Notes under the pieces: generated by a model
The model's database searches: none
The model's input: only the letters and a program-made list of their open reading frames with translations
Told to the model about the DNA's origin: nothing
Shown here: in pieces, positions 23,801-34,919 of the stretch
Position numbering within the stretch: the stretch's first letter is position 1
Layout of the letters: each line of letters opens with the position of its first letter
DNA from: Micropterus salmoides
Taxonomy: Eukaryota > Chordata > Actinopteri > Centrarchiformes > Centrarchidae
DNA length: 64,000 bases
Direction: 5' to 3'
NCBI RefSeq assembly: GCF_014851395.1
Contig: NW_024040041.1
Span: forward strand, 9,044,041-9,108,040
Made by a program: the position numbers and the translations under genes

Positions 23801-24989
23801 CATAGCTGACTGCTGCATGACTCATATCATTTCCTCTCCCTAAAATATACCAAGAACTGAAAAAATGTCTAACCATTGCATGACTCAAGTGGCAAAAAGT
23901 ATTTTTTGCTACACAGGCATGTGTGCTGGTTTCACTCAATAACTCTCGAGTTATGATGTGCTGAACATGCTGGAGGGAGTGCCGTATCACACTATATGGG
24001 ACAGTACAAACCTTGGCTTACCTCACCTGCAAGGTGGGGTCGACACGCCCAGGACAGAATCAGGTCCAACCACATTCTCTATTCTCACCTGTCTCTTTTT
24101 CACAGTCTGTCGTTCTCTTGTGATTTTCTACACTCTATATCATCTTTAGATTGTGTCTCACAAGCAGCCGTAGCAGAAGATGTATCACTGAGTTGGTTTT
24201 CACCATCCTTACATGCATGGAGGGAAGCGTCTGTCAGCTTAGGTGGCTTTTTGTGTCAGTGATAGATTTTTGGCTAGATGTAGTGTAGATTTTTAAGAGA
24301 TTAAACATCTGTATTCCAAAGTTGAACTGCAGAATTTCAAAAGACCCATAGGGATTCGGGTGGTACACTGAGCTTGATAATTAGTATGATCAAGGTGTGG
24401 TGTCTGATATTCAGACTGTTGAGCATCAGTGGATGGATACTTTTTCATGTCAGCCTTATTAAGTGGTAAGATGGGTGGTGGATATGCTGTGGCTTCCATG
24501 GAGTTTGATAATGTTGTCATGGAAATCAGTGATGTGCACAAGGTGCAGAAACCTGAAGTGTTACCATGGCAGAGGCATCATTTAGTTTCAGCGCTGGCTA
24601 TGTTTAGCATTCCATCTTTCTGAGTCCCTCTGTCTACATATGAAAAAGGTTATTTTCCATGACAACCACATTAAAACCCAGCATTCTTCTTAGCTTTCAA
24701 CAAAGTGCCTTGGTTTCATTTCAAAGAAAGATGTCAGGCAATAGTGTTTTTGTACGTATGCGCGCAAATGTGTGCGTGTTTGTGTGTAACCTTGTGACCG
24801 CACCAGCATGTAGCCTTGCTACAGTATACACTCAAGAACGCTCTGCTGCCAAGGCCACTGTATTGGCAGGTAAATTATTTCTGAAGCCTGTTATTATCCT
24901 GCTGGCTCATACCTGAGGCTTAGCCAGCCTCACATGATACTGACCAGGTACTTTGCTGAGCCTTTGACTCAGACTTATGTTGCTGTATC
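20860..24989. other. Intergenic, no gene seen
   Basis: AT-rich with scattered short open frames, none with exon-like codon bias or a recognised family. A short piece near 21386-21430 (CTTTCATACATAAAATGCAG, then CTCAAAGTGCTTTACA) resembles the repeat at 9345. Two similar blocks near 22385-22500 (CTCCAGTACCTGGGGC and CTCCAGAAACTGGAGTG) suggest a small local duplication. Confidence 0.55.
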
Positions 24990-25650
24990 GCCATATTTTT
25001 ATACTCGCCAGAAGCAAACAAGTGACCTCAGTCTCCCAGTCCGCAGCTTGAGTATTTTTGTCTGTCTCTTTCTGGGTATCTGAATTTCCAGCCTGATTTT
25101 TATTAGTATGCACAGCTCATTCCATTTGTGAGGAGCGTAGTATTTGAAACCAGCATTTCCAAGCTCAGTTTGTGGTAAACGTGGTACGGGCAATGTTACA
25201 ATATCTATAGCTGTATGTATTAAGATGCATTGGTTAGTGAGGAATTTATCACCTGTGATAAAGTGCAGGCTTTAAGGTGGAAGGAGGCATTCTTATACAC
25301 AATATCACCATGCTCAAGAGCAGAATTATTTGTAGGTTGCACAATGGTCTTCCAAAAGAGAAGCATTTCTTCTACTCAAAAATTGCAATGCAATTTTGAC
25401 CTCCAGTCAGCTTGGCAGATGTTCCACATTCGTCTTAAAAGCCAGATTCCCAAATATTTATAACGCTCAACAATTTCAGTTTGAGAACATAAGAGTATTG
25501 GATAGGGACAGTAGGCTGGATTTTCTTTCGTGACCTTGAGAATATTTTGTCAGAATTTAAAATAAGCTGATGTTTGACAAGAACGGTGTGAAATGTATCA
25601 AATTCCTCCTTGTTCTTCTGGACACTTTTTGGGAGATTCTAACTTGCTTA
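24990..25650 (-). mobile_element. Decayed LINE reverse-transcriptase fragment
   Basis: Minus-strand frames, broken by stops and shifts, give LVKHQLILNSDKI, then SVINIWESGF, then ELGNAGFKYYAPHKWNELC. This is the order of the C-terminal part of fish LINE reverse transcriptases (the KTK/YLGIWLD region, then ELGK..F.Y.AP..WN). The fragment has no upstream palm domain and looks older than, and different from, the LINE piece just to its right. Confidence 0.6.
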
Positions 25651-25899
25651 TTCTTTGTCAAGAAACTTCATCTTTCAAACTTCCAAATGTTTTTATGAAA
25701 ATATTCATTTTTTTTAAATTATGTTTCCCATTCATGAATGGATAAAATGTTCTAATTCTGAAAATGTAGCCCATCTTTGAACCTTGTCAACCCCTCTTTA
25801 ACCTTTTTATACACATTATGCAATTTAATAGATCCATTGAGACTGAGACAGACCCGCCAGAAGTAAAGTGGTAACAGGTACAAGGTACAGGTACTAATT

Positions 25900-27060
25900 C
25901 AAAGTTAAAGCAAAAAGATGAGATCCTCAGCTTAGATTTAAAGGCGTCAACAGAGTCAGACTGTTTTGATGTAAGATCAGAGTGATAAGGAGGGGCCCAT
26001 TTACAATTTTGTAAGTCATGAGAAACAGCTTAAAGTCCAATCTAACATGGATAGGGAGCCAATGAAAAGAAGCTACATTTGGTTAAATATGGTAAAAATG
26101 TTCTGGTTTTAGTTAAGATCCTAGCTGCAGCATTCTGAACAATTTGAAGACTTTTAGTAGTAGTGACAACAAAACATTATAGTAATCCGATATTGATGAA
26201 ACAAAGCTGAACAAAGATGAAAAAAAACTATGTTGCTTAAGTGTTGCTTAAGTTGCTTAAAAGGCAGTCATTTCTTTAAGGTGCTGATCAAAAGAGTTAC
26301 TTAATGAACTGGTGTCTATGTTAAGCTGGGTCAATGGCCAACGTCTCAGTTTTATCGGAATTTAGGAGCAGGACATTATGCTAACATTCAATATTTCATT
26401 ATCATTTCCTTTCCTGCAGGCACATACAGCTAAGTATCATCAGTGTAGCCGTGCAAATGAATTCCAAAACTGACTTTAATTTGGAAAAGAGGTGTAAAAT
26501 ATGAATAGAAAAGCAGAGGGCCAAGAACAGAGCCCTGAAGTACTCCATATTTCACAATAGAAAATAATGACCTAATGTCATTGTAAGAAACACTGTGTTC
26601 TTCCAGACGATTTTAACCATGCGGGAGCCAAGCCAGAGATGCCAAAGTACTTTTTGAGACCATCTAGGAGTGTGCCGTGATCAGTGGTATCAAAAGCCAC
26701 ACTGATGTCCAGTAATAGAGTACCAAAATGGAATTTGAATCAGTGGTAATCAAAATGTACTACTTTAGTCAGTGCAGTCTTTGTGGAATGACAGGCCCTA
26801 AAGGTAGAAAACGTAAAAAAATATTGCTATTGTTACTTCGGTTAGCCGAAGGTTGCTGAGACACAGCTCATTTTAATACTTGTAAAAAAGAATGGAAGGT
26901 TATAAACTGGTCAGTAGTTACTGAGAGATCCTGGATCAAGGTACGGCTTCTTAAATAGTGGTTTAACCACAGCAGTCTTAAAGCTAGTTGGGACAATTCC
27001 AGTTGTAAGTGATACATTAACAGTATTCAGCACTGTAGGTCACAGAAATGACCAGAGATC
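25900..27060 (-). mobile_element. Decayed L2/Rex1-like LINE reverse-transcriptase fragment
   Basis: Read on the minus strand it gives DISVAFDTTDHGTLLD (about 26710), then HGYTDDT followed by a stop at the catalytic box (26433-26447; usually YADDTQLY), then SLQIVQNAAARI (about 26135) and a C-terminal SVDAFKSKLR. This order is that of LINE reverse transcriptases of the L2/Rex1 type. The catalytic box carries Ala to Thr and Gln to stop, with many further stops, so it is long dead. Confidence 0.75.
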
Positions 27061-27109
27061 TTTAAAAAACAGTTGACTTCAGCTGTTCCATTAACCTACA
27101 TTTTAAATG

Positions 27110-27610
27110 GTGTTTCAAGTGATTTTAGTCATTACACTTCAATTGCTACCTATTACATGTTAATTAATACATCAAGTAAGACAGTTCAGCTACTTTTAGA
27201 TTCTTCAGTTTTACATTTTTACTGCTGCCAGGGCTAACAGACCAGCTGACATTTCAACTGCTTGCATTGCTACCACTTCGACCCCTTTCAAGTCAACCAA
27301 CTTTCCAACTGCTTTCATTTCTTCCTCTTCGAATAACACTTAAGCTGCTTTCAGCACTTACATGTCAAATGACAATTTCACTTTAATTTTACATTCTTTA
27401 ACCGAGAGTCCATCTACTTTCAGTTATTACACTTCAACTTACTGTACATCTCAACTTTTAATGCTTACACTTCAACTGACACTTCATGCACTTCATTTAG
27501 TGTTTAAAGTTATACTGACGTTTCAACTTCCTTTCTCACTTCAGTTTTAACTACCATTCCACCTACTTTCATTAATTGCATTTCGAATGTCACTTTCACT
27601 TCAGTATTTC
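27110..27610. repeat. Degenerate minisatellite of ACTTCAACT-like units
   Basis: About 500 bases of recurring, much diverged units around CACTTCAACTGCTTTCATT and TTTCAGTTATTACACTTCAA. Examples lie at 27133, 27258, 27310, 27421, 27444, 27471 and 27515. It directly follows the 5' side of the LINE fragment. No coding frame is conserved. Confidence 0.55.
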
Positions 27611-28954
27611 AGATATTTCATATGTTTCAATGGCACATTTTCAAAAGTGAGCACATGTACATTTTCTTCAGAGGATTTAGCCTTTACTAGTTTACACTAC
27701 TAGTTTACTAGTTTAAGTAACATTGCTGAATACTGAACAAAAATTTCTTTCCCCCCTGTTATTTATGGTCTGAACTTAACCAATGTCCCCGCCCAAAACC
27801 TTTACAACAGCTATAAAATCTCGTTAAAAGCTGTTGTTGTGTACTTTTACTTTGCTGTGTTGTGAATTAGTTTTTAAAATGCTGTATCCATTCTGAACAT
27901 GTACAACATGCAAAGCTTTAAGCCTAGAGTAAGACACTACCGTTTGGCCTAGTTCTCTGAGGACAACAGTTTAAAAACATTTTTTTATTATTATTACATA
28001 TGCTTAGCGATGAGGATCTGAGGTTTGCCCTCTGCCCCACTGATGTGATTTGCCACAGGAATTCAACCACAATTTGGAATCAATGAGCTCTATGACTAAT
28101 AGGTAAAGGTTATTATGTGTTATTATACTATTATGGGATAAAGTCTTAGGGCTGAAAAGATTGTCCCTCAAACTAAACTAAGGTATGTGATCCGCTTAAG
28201 AGACAGATGAACTTGACAGTCTTTACCAGCTATTAAAACAATGATGGTGAGTAATAATTAATGAACTCACATCAGTGTGAAATGTCTCTAACAACCCCCC
28301 CCCCTCCATTCATCGCTCGCTGCCTGACTCCATCCTTTTTCCGCCCTCTATTCTTATTCCCTCCTTCTTTTCCCCTCCCTCTTTCTCTCACACAAGCTAT
28401 GACTTGCACTAATTTGCCCCCACCACTTTTTCCCTCACATCCAACAACATTCCTTCATCCTGAAACTCCTTCCTCTGTAACAAAAGCGGGAAAAGACAGA
28501 GGGCGGTGATCACGAAGAAACACTTCACTTGTCGGTTTGTGTGTGTGTTAATGTGGCCAAGTTTGACTGTTTGTTTATGTATACAACAGCAACGATGTGA
28601 TTGTGATTAGGCTGGGCCACAGTCTGTCACCATGGTAGCATGCGTAGAATCACTGTCAATATTGTCACATGTTATGGGAGTTCCCACACTCAGACTCAGT
28701 GAGTCATCAGCGGCCCTCCCGGAGAAAATCACTACCATCAGCTGAGTGACAAAGACATGAGACACAAAAAAACATAAGGAAAATCTATTGCCTGCCCACA
28801 AAAGTTGATGAAATTGTGACTGGTTTAGCTCTCGGCATGTGTAAAATATACAGAAAGGGAGGGTGGGACAAGGAACAGAGAGTAGAGTAGGAGGAGGGGA
28901 AAAGAGTCAGAGATTATGTGATCAAGCAAGCCAGGGGCTTGTCTGGGGTGTGGA
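27611..28954. other. Intergenic region upstream of the emp1-like gene
   Basis: No gene seen. It includes a C/T-rich tract (about 28295-28385), a TGAGTCA AP-1-type heptamer near 28700, and X-box-like GTCACCATGGTAGC near 28627. Its position suggests distal promoter sequence of the gene that follows. Confidence 0.4.
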
Positions 28955-29084
28955 CTTTAAAAAGAAGGCAGGGTAAAAGTAGACAGACGAGTAGTTTCTA
29001 GTGTTTGTGCATTTAGACTGAGTCTGAAATTAGTATCCTTGAGAGCAGGAGGAATTAGACTTGAAGAGACACAGCCATCAAACA
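28955..29084 (+). promoter_or_regulatory. Likely core promoter and 5' untranslated exon of the emp1-like gene
   Basis: A TATA-like CTTTAAAAAG at 28955-28964 is followed about 25-30 bases later by a region ending in AAACA|GTAAGT at 29084/29085, a strong splice donor. The next strong acceptor in the same direction is CTCCCTCCAG at 31041, ten bases before the emp1 ATG. This fits a non-coding first exon and a 2-kb first intron, as in mammalian PMP22/EMP genes. The start site is inferred. Confidence 0.45.
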
Positions 29085-30066
29085 GTAAGTTAAAGATTCT
29101 TCTTATGCTTTTTGAATCCTGCCGTGTTTCTTACGTCTCTATAGCTGTATCAGAATGTTAAATCTGTGGTATTTTAAATAGGATTTTTTTCTATTTTTAT
29201 TTAAGAAAAACAAATGATGAGGAACCATGTAAAGGCATGTGTGTGTGCACCTCAAACATACATGTTGATCTTTACAGGTAGCTTTGCAATTGAATTACAG
29301 TGACTGCTTCATTATTGGCCAGGTGAGGATGCTTTCCAGATGTGTTCATTTCTGGCAGCAGTTGTACTGAAGTTTGAATGTTTTATTTAAAAAATATAAA
29401 GGCATATAACTACTTTCTTGCTTGCTTGTTAGTTAGTTTCTGACACTCTCTAACCTAGCTGGCCTCAGCCACATGTGTTCCATTTTGCGTGATGGAAAAT
29501 ATGCCACATCCTGGCCGGATCTAAAAACCCCAGCGACAACAGCTGACACGTCTTGTTTTCAGGCAAGATTTTGGAAGACATTTGATGAAAGTATTGCACC
29601 AGTGTGTTTTAAATTAAAACATCCAACTGCTGAGCATTTGACTTCACTTGTTATTTATATCCGTCCAGAAGTTGTTCATTAAAGTTTGGTCATCTGGCCG
29701 AAGACAACTGGAGAGCACGTCTGTCTTTGAGCTCTAAGAGCTTCAGGCAAAAATAATACAAATATTTAAAAACTCAGTCTGTCGCTTCATTGTAGCTGTC
29801 TGAAGCAGATGAAAGGTGGGAAACATTGGTAAAGAGGTGTCAGCATGATCGCATGTGTATCACTGTGCCCCCCAGTGCTCCGTGTCTGTATTTGAGTGTG
29901 GTTGCGTGTGAGCAAGAGGGAAGTTGGCGGGTATGAGTGTGTATGCGTGTGTGTGGACCCAGCCCTTGACCACTCCTTCACCATGGAGAGAACCAGCACA
30001 TTACAGATGTGCCTCTCCCTCTGTTCATCACACCCAGTGCAGCCTCCGTACTGAATACAGCCACAG

Positions 30067-30101
30067 ATAGCCCACATACAAGTAGTCTGTATGTGGGCTA
30101 T
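30067..30101. repeat. Perfect 14-base hairpin
   Basis: ATAGCCCACATACA and TGTATGTGGGCTAT are perfect inverted copies separated by seven bases, in the first intron of the emp1-like gene. No associated small-RNA gene features could be confirmed. Confidence 0.8.
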
Positions 30102-31051
30102 GAAGTGGAGTAGTTAGTAGAGTAATGACAAATGATAAAATCTCTGATATTTTAGGGCAGGTTAAGAGGGACCGGTTAAGAGTAAGTTTTTAGGGTTACA
30201 CTGTGTGATAATGTGTAGTACTTCAAACCAGGGGGATCGGGTGTGGGCCAGCTAAGCGTTGGAACAGCAGGTAATCTCTACAGTTATTTTAAGGAGTGGC
30301 AGGTTTAAAGGCAAGCCCAAACTCATCTGCCTGCCATGAAGTTCCCTCCTTCACACTCCTGCTTTACCAACATTTTCTGTTTGCCAACTGATTTCATGTA
30401 CTGTTCTCTGCCTGCACACATATCAATCAACACCCCTGCATTTGTCTCCTCTCTGACGCTTGATAGGAACATAATCTCACTGTCTATGCAGAGGCATTTC
30501 ACTTGGAGTGCATTAGCTGTTAACTCAAAGTAATTAGAAGTTGTGAAGCCACACCCTGAGCGGGTGCCAGGTTTTGCTACTCTGAATGATTGTGTTTATG
30601 AAGATGTGTGTGTGTGTGTGTTTCATGTTTTAATATCTCGGTGGGAACTTTAATGAATGCACAATAACCCATGGGGACTTGTCAGGGCAATTTTTGTCAC
30701 CATTCATAGACTTCCTTTTGAGGGTTTTAGGCTTCAGGTTACAATTAGGTTAAGGTTACGGTTAGGGTAAGGGGCTAGGGAATGTAAAGCTGTCAATAAT
30801 GGTTGCCTTTCTAAAACCAGGCAGGAAATCTGAAGCCTTTGTTATAGGGCATATTTCATTCTTTCAGCTCATATTAGCTGCTAATTTGTTCTCTCTCCGT
30901 GTGTGTTTGTGTGTGTGTGTGTGTGTGGTTATTAGATTGAATACGAGTTAGCCCTCCAGTTATATTCATCCGGCATAATACAGGGTGGAAAGTGGTGTAA
31001 CAAGTTTCCTCTTGTGTATCTCTCTCTCTCTCTCCCTCCAGCACACTCATC

Positions 31052-33438
31052 ATGCTGATTCTCCTGGCTGGCATCTTCGCCCTTCACATCATAGGCGTCA
31101 TCCTCCTCCTGGTGGCCACCATTGACAATGTAAGTAAGACTGTGATTAAGTTTTGCTGTGTTTTAATTTCTGCAGTTTTATTTCCATACAACTGTACAGT
31201 GCAGCACTATCAGCCCCCTACATACACTCCGTACAGCCTTGAGGCATGATTGCAGCAGCATAATCCCTAACTTCCTCCCTATTTGAGTGTTGGAGTTATG
31301 TTCTTCTCCTAGCACACTGACAGGTAGCAAAGATTTAAGACTGATGAGTAATTTGGCCACTCACCTCTCTTTCATCAACTGAAGGCCTTCTCTCTAAGGG
31401 GTCCACTGTTCCTCTCAGGGACACATATTTGACATTTCTGGGTGACAAGTGGGCCGGCCATGGTGTCGTCCCCCAGTGCCGCTTAGTGCGTGTGAATTTA
31501 AACTGCAGGCAAGGTGTCAGTCAGACAGCAGATATGTAAATGTTTGAAATTCTTGCCTGAGTTGTGGTGAGACCTGAGAAATGCCATGGGGACAGGCAGA
31601 TGTGCATTCCTCCCTCTGATTGTCGCCTCTTTGCCTTTATCTTCCCCCAGATACATGTCAGAACCCAGGGTGAACACACACTGCAGCAATGTTTACACAC
31701 ACTCCTGCTTTGAATTCTCCTCATTCTTTCTCTCTCCCGCTAGTATTGATTTATTCATTTTCCTTTAGCATGCAGGAAGGTTATCCGTATTTATGCAACC
31801 CCTGCACCAATGTTGTAACATGATTTGAAATGTAAAAATCTTTCTTTCTCTTCAGGCCTGGTGGGTGGGTAACAACCTTTCCACTGATGTGTGGGGCCGG
31901 TGGACAGAGCAAGGCGGAGTGTGGAACCTCACTGATCTTCCCCAAGGCTCAAATTACCCACAGGGTAAGCCAGACACACTGCCTGTTCTGCAAAGATGCA
32001 GAGTGAGGAGAACCTGTTTCCATGCGTACAAACTGATCATCATATTTACTTCTCAGTAAAACCAACATTTGCCTACAATGTTTCATCACGACTTAGCATC
32101 CCATGTACTGCCACCAGTGACTGAAATAACTGCTGTAAAATATTATATATTATAAAAAATATTATTATGGTATAGTATGGTATTTCTTTAAAAAAGTAAA
32201 TATTCATGCTCAAAGATATCTTTAGGTATCATTTATTACACTCAACACTCAAAAACTCCAAGCCAATCTGCTGTGTGGGTGTGTCATCATCTGCCATCAG
32301 ATTTGGATCCAAATCTTTTTTCTAGCATCAAGCATCTGATTGAGAAAATGGGTTTAGCGGCCCATAAAGTCTTTCATCAAACACGCCTTTCTATTGATAC
32401 CTTTATATCTCTATGTTTGAGTCATTATCTGGAACAATAATGTTTTGATAGCTGTCTGATACACATTGAATACAACCCTTCAAGTATATGGTTTGCGTTA
32501 CCAAACCATATAGAGGCAATCTGACTTTACAGTGCTGTTTCTTCTGGCAATCTCCCAGAACATGTGCATGTAAATCACTTGGGGACACACAATGGGTTTG
32601 CAGTCATCCAGATGATTTTGTCCGCATTGCAAATTAGCAGACAGTATAGCCAGAATGATGCTGCCATAGAAACAGAGAAGCAGAAGAGACCAAATTGAAA
32701 CTGAAAGTAATGACTTGTGTTTATCTCCTGAACCTTATGTATAGTGATGGGTATAGTTTTGGTCATACAGTAATTACAACTATTGACCTCCCAAACATAA
32801 ATTTGCTTTACATGTCACTATAATCAGCCCGTTTAAAATATCTGGGACGTTTGAATCAGATTTTTTAAAAACACAGATTTTTTAAAAACACAGTGTCACT
32901 GCAAACGTATTACTTTTTCCTGGATGTTATTATGAAGTTTAGCACATATTGAGGATACTCCCGCATCACACACACACAACATCTTCATTGTGTTGCCCTC
33001 TCTCTGGCTCCCCCTGCAGATTACCTCCAGGCAGTGCAGGCCAGCTCAGTGCTAGCTTGTATATTCTCCATCCTGGGCATCTTTGTGTTTGTGGCTCAGC
33101 TCTTCACCCTCAGCAAAGGACAGAGGTTCACCGTCTCTGGCATCTTTCAGCTGTTAGCCAGTGAGTATTTTTTTTTATATTTTCCCTTGTTCCCCCTCTC
33201 GCCGTATCTTCCCTATTTTTCTTTCTTTCTGTCATTCTCTTCCCTGACTGATGTCCATGTCTCTTTCCCTCCAGGCCTGTGCATCATGATCGCAGCCTCC
33301 ATCTACACAGATCGCTTCCACATCGATGAGGGTACTTTGGGCTGGTACGGTCACTGCTACATCCTGGCGTGGATCGCCTTTGGCCTCACGTTCATCTCCT
33401 CCATCATTTACTTTGTGCTACGCAAGAAGACTGCATGA
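31052..33438 (+). CDS. emp1: Epithelial membrane protein, PMP22/EMP/MP20/claudin family, emp1-like
   Basis: A four-pass membrane protein of 163 residues. Coding exons: 31052-31129, 31856-31964, 33020-33160, 33275-33438, all with GT-AG borders and matching phases. The start MLILLAGIFALHIIG is the first transmembrane segment and is very like the EMP1 start as I recall it. Three more membrane segments follow (about 65-87, 98-115, 135-156), ending in the typical basic tail VLRKKTA. NNLS and NLTD in the first outer loop are possible N-glycosylation sites. The family's outer-loop cysteine pair after the W-x-LW motif is absent: VWGRW has Trp where Cys is usual, and no second Cys follows. Members affect membrane microdomains, cell adhesion and growth. 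The neighbouring GSG1-family gene favours emp1 over emp2 or pmp22. Confidence 0.82.
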
Positions 33439-34706
33439 GAAGGACACTAGAGCATTGGCTGGATATACTCTTTCAGCTAGTCCCAGATGGGATAGGTTTC
33501 GGACATCAGATTTGAGCTGCTAGTGTATATTCAGGTCAAGATATAGCAGACCTGTTGATCCTCTCAAATACATATTAGTGTTTAATTTAGTCTGCTGTCA
33601 GATAGTCAGGGTTTCACACTTTGTGGAGTGTTTTGGATATTTTTGCAGTAAAAGGCAAGCTCAATCAATCACAGTTGTATTTGAGTGTATTTTCAACCCA
33701 GAGTTTGGGCTGGATTTCTTGAGGGCATCTAATGCATAGAAGATGCTATGATAAATTAAGATCGATCATTATTTCTGGCTTATAACAAAGGTTGAAAGTA
33801 AAATCTGTGGTCTTTTTTTTGTAATGTACATTTATATATGGATATGAGTGTTGGATAAAAAGGGGCGAGTTTATTATTTTAGTTGATAGTTTTTGTGTTA
33901 TTTTATTGTTAGTTCATCAACTTTTGTTTCATATATAAATACATGCTCTGGTTTTACTTTGTAGAATGTGCCACTCACCAAACAGAGAGTGTAACTACAA
34001 TGTAATGGCATTGATTTTCAAAGTACTGGGTAAAGCTGTGCCGTTTTGAAGTCTTAAAATGCATTGAAATGTCACCTGTTGTAGATGTGTGTGTGAACTA
34101 ATGATAAGACTATGCAATGATATAATCAAATAATATCAATAATATAATGCAGTTGAGTTTTTTTGTAATTATTTGTGATTAGGGAAGACAACAAACCGGT
34201 TTATGTGTAGGAATGCAATGCCAGATCATATATGTATTCAACACTGTAATCGCTGTCAGCTTCCTTAGAAATTCTTACACTACATTATTTTATTGACAGC
34301 TCAAAAAAAAAAAAAGAAAAAAAAAAGGGCAGAGTAATGAAGCCCAAATTAGTGCGACTTGAAATTCATTTCTGTTTGGTTCATTTTAAATGCGGCAAAC
34401 AGAACAAAATTTCAGAGATTTTGATTTACACTCATCCAATATAAATGAAACTTTAGATATATTTACTAATCAAATATCTTGTCTGAACTATGTACCAGTA
34501 ATAAATCACATCTTCACAACCTGTCATATACTTTCCGTCTTTGTCAGATCAGCTCTGTTTCCACCTGGTGTAACAAAAAGGCAACCGCCTTGATATGTAT
34601 GTGTAAATATGTTTTGTTTCCCATATTGCTTTGTATGTCTAATGCTGTTTTATTTTTGCTACCATTATTTCTCATTAAGGATGACAATTAATTTTTCAAT
34701 ATTAAA
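33439..34706 (+). other. 3' untranslated region of the emp1-like gene
   Basis: AT-rich, no coding frame. It holds an adenine-rich run near 34302-34326 and ends at the ATTAAA at 34701. Confidence 0.5.
34701..34706 (+). terminator. Poly(A) signal ATTAAA of the emp1-like gene
   Basis: ATTAAA, the commonest variant signal, about 70 bases before the minus-strand signal of the convergent gsg1-like gene. An earlier internal signal could also be used. Confidence 0.4.
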
Positions 34707-34774
34707 ACTTGATTTTCAACTTAATTATGTTCTATTGGCTACTTTGTGGTTGTCATTAACAGGTGTTCGCTGCC

Positions 34775-34780
34775 TTTATT
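34775..34780 (-). terminator. Poly(A) signal AATAAA of the gsg1-like gene
   Basis: Minus-strand AATAAA (plus TTTATT) about 140 bases after the TGA at 34920. Confidence 0.5.
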
Positions 34781-34919
34781 AGAACTGAGTGAAGGGGCTC
34801 ACCGCTGGTTACCTGGATTTACTGGATGACTGGACGGCTGACCATGTAAATTCAGAGCATATGACAAGACTATTAACAAATGTTTAACTGCGTTGCCAAG
34901 ATAGACACAGGTCCTGTAG

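Noticed and set aside
30745..30785. Telomere-like TTAGGG words
   Set aside because: Only a few degenerate units (GGTTACGGTTAGGGTAAGG) in an intron, matching a common fish repeat. This is not a telomere or a fusion point.
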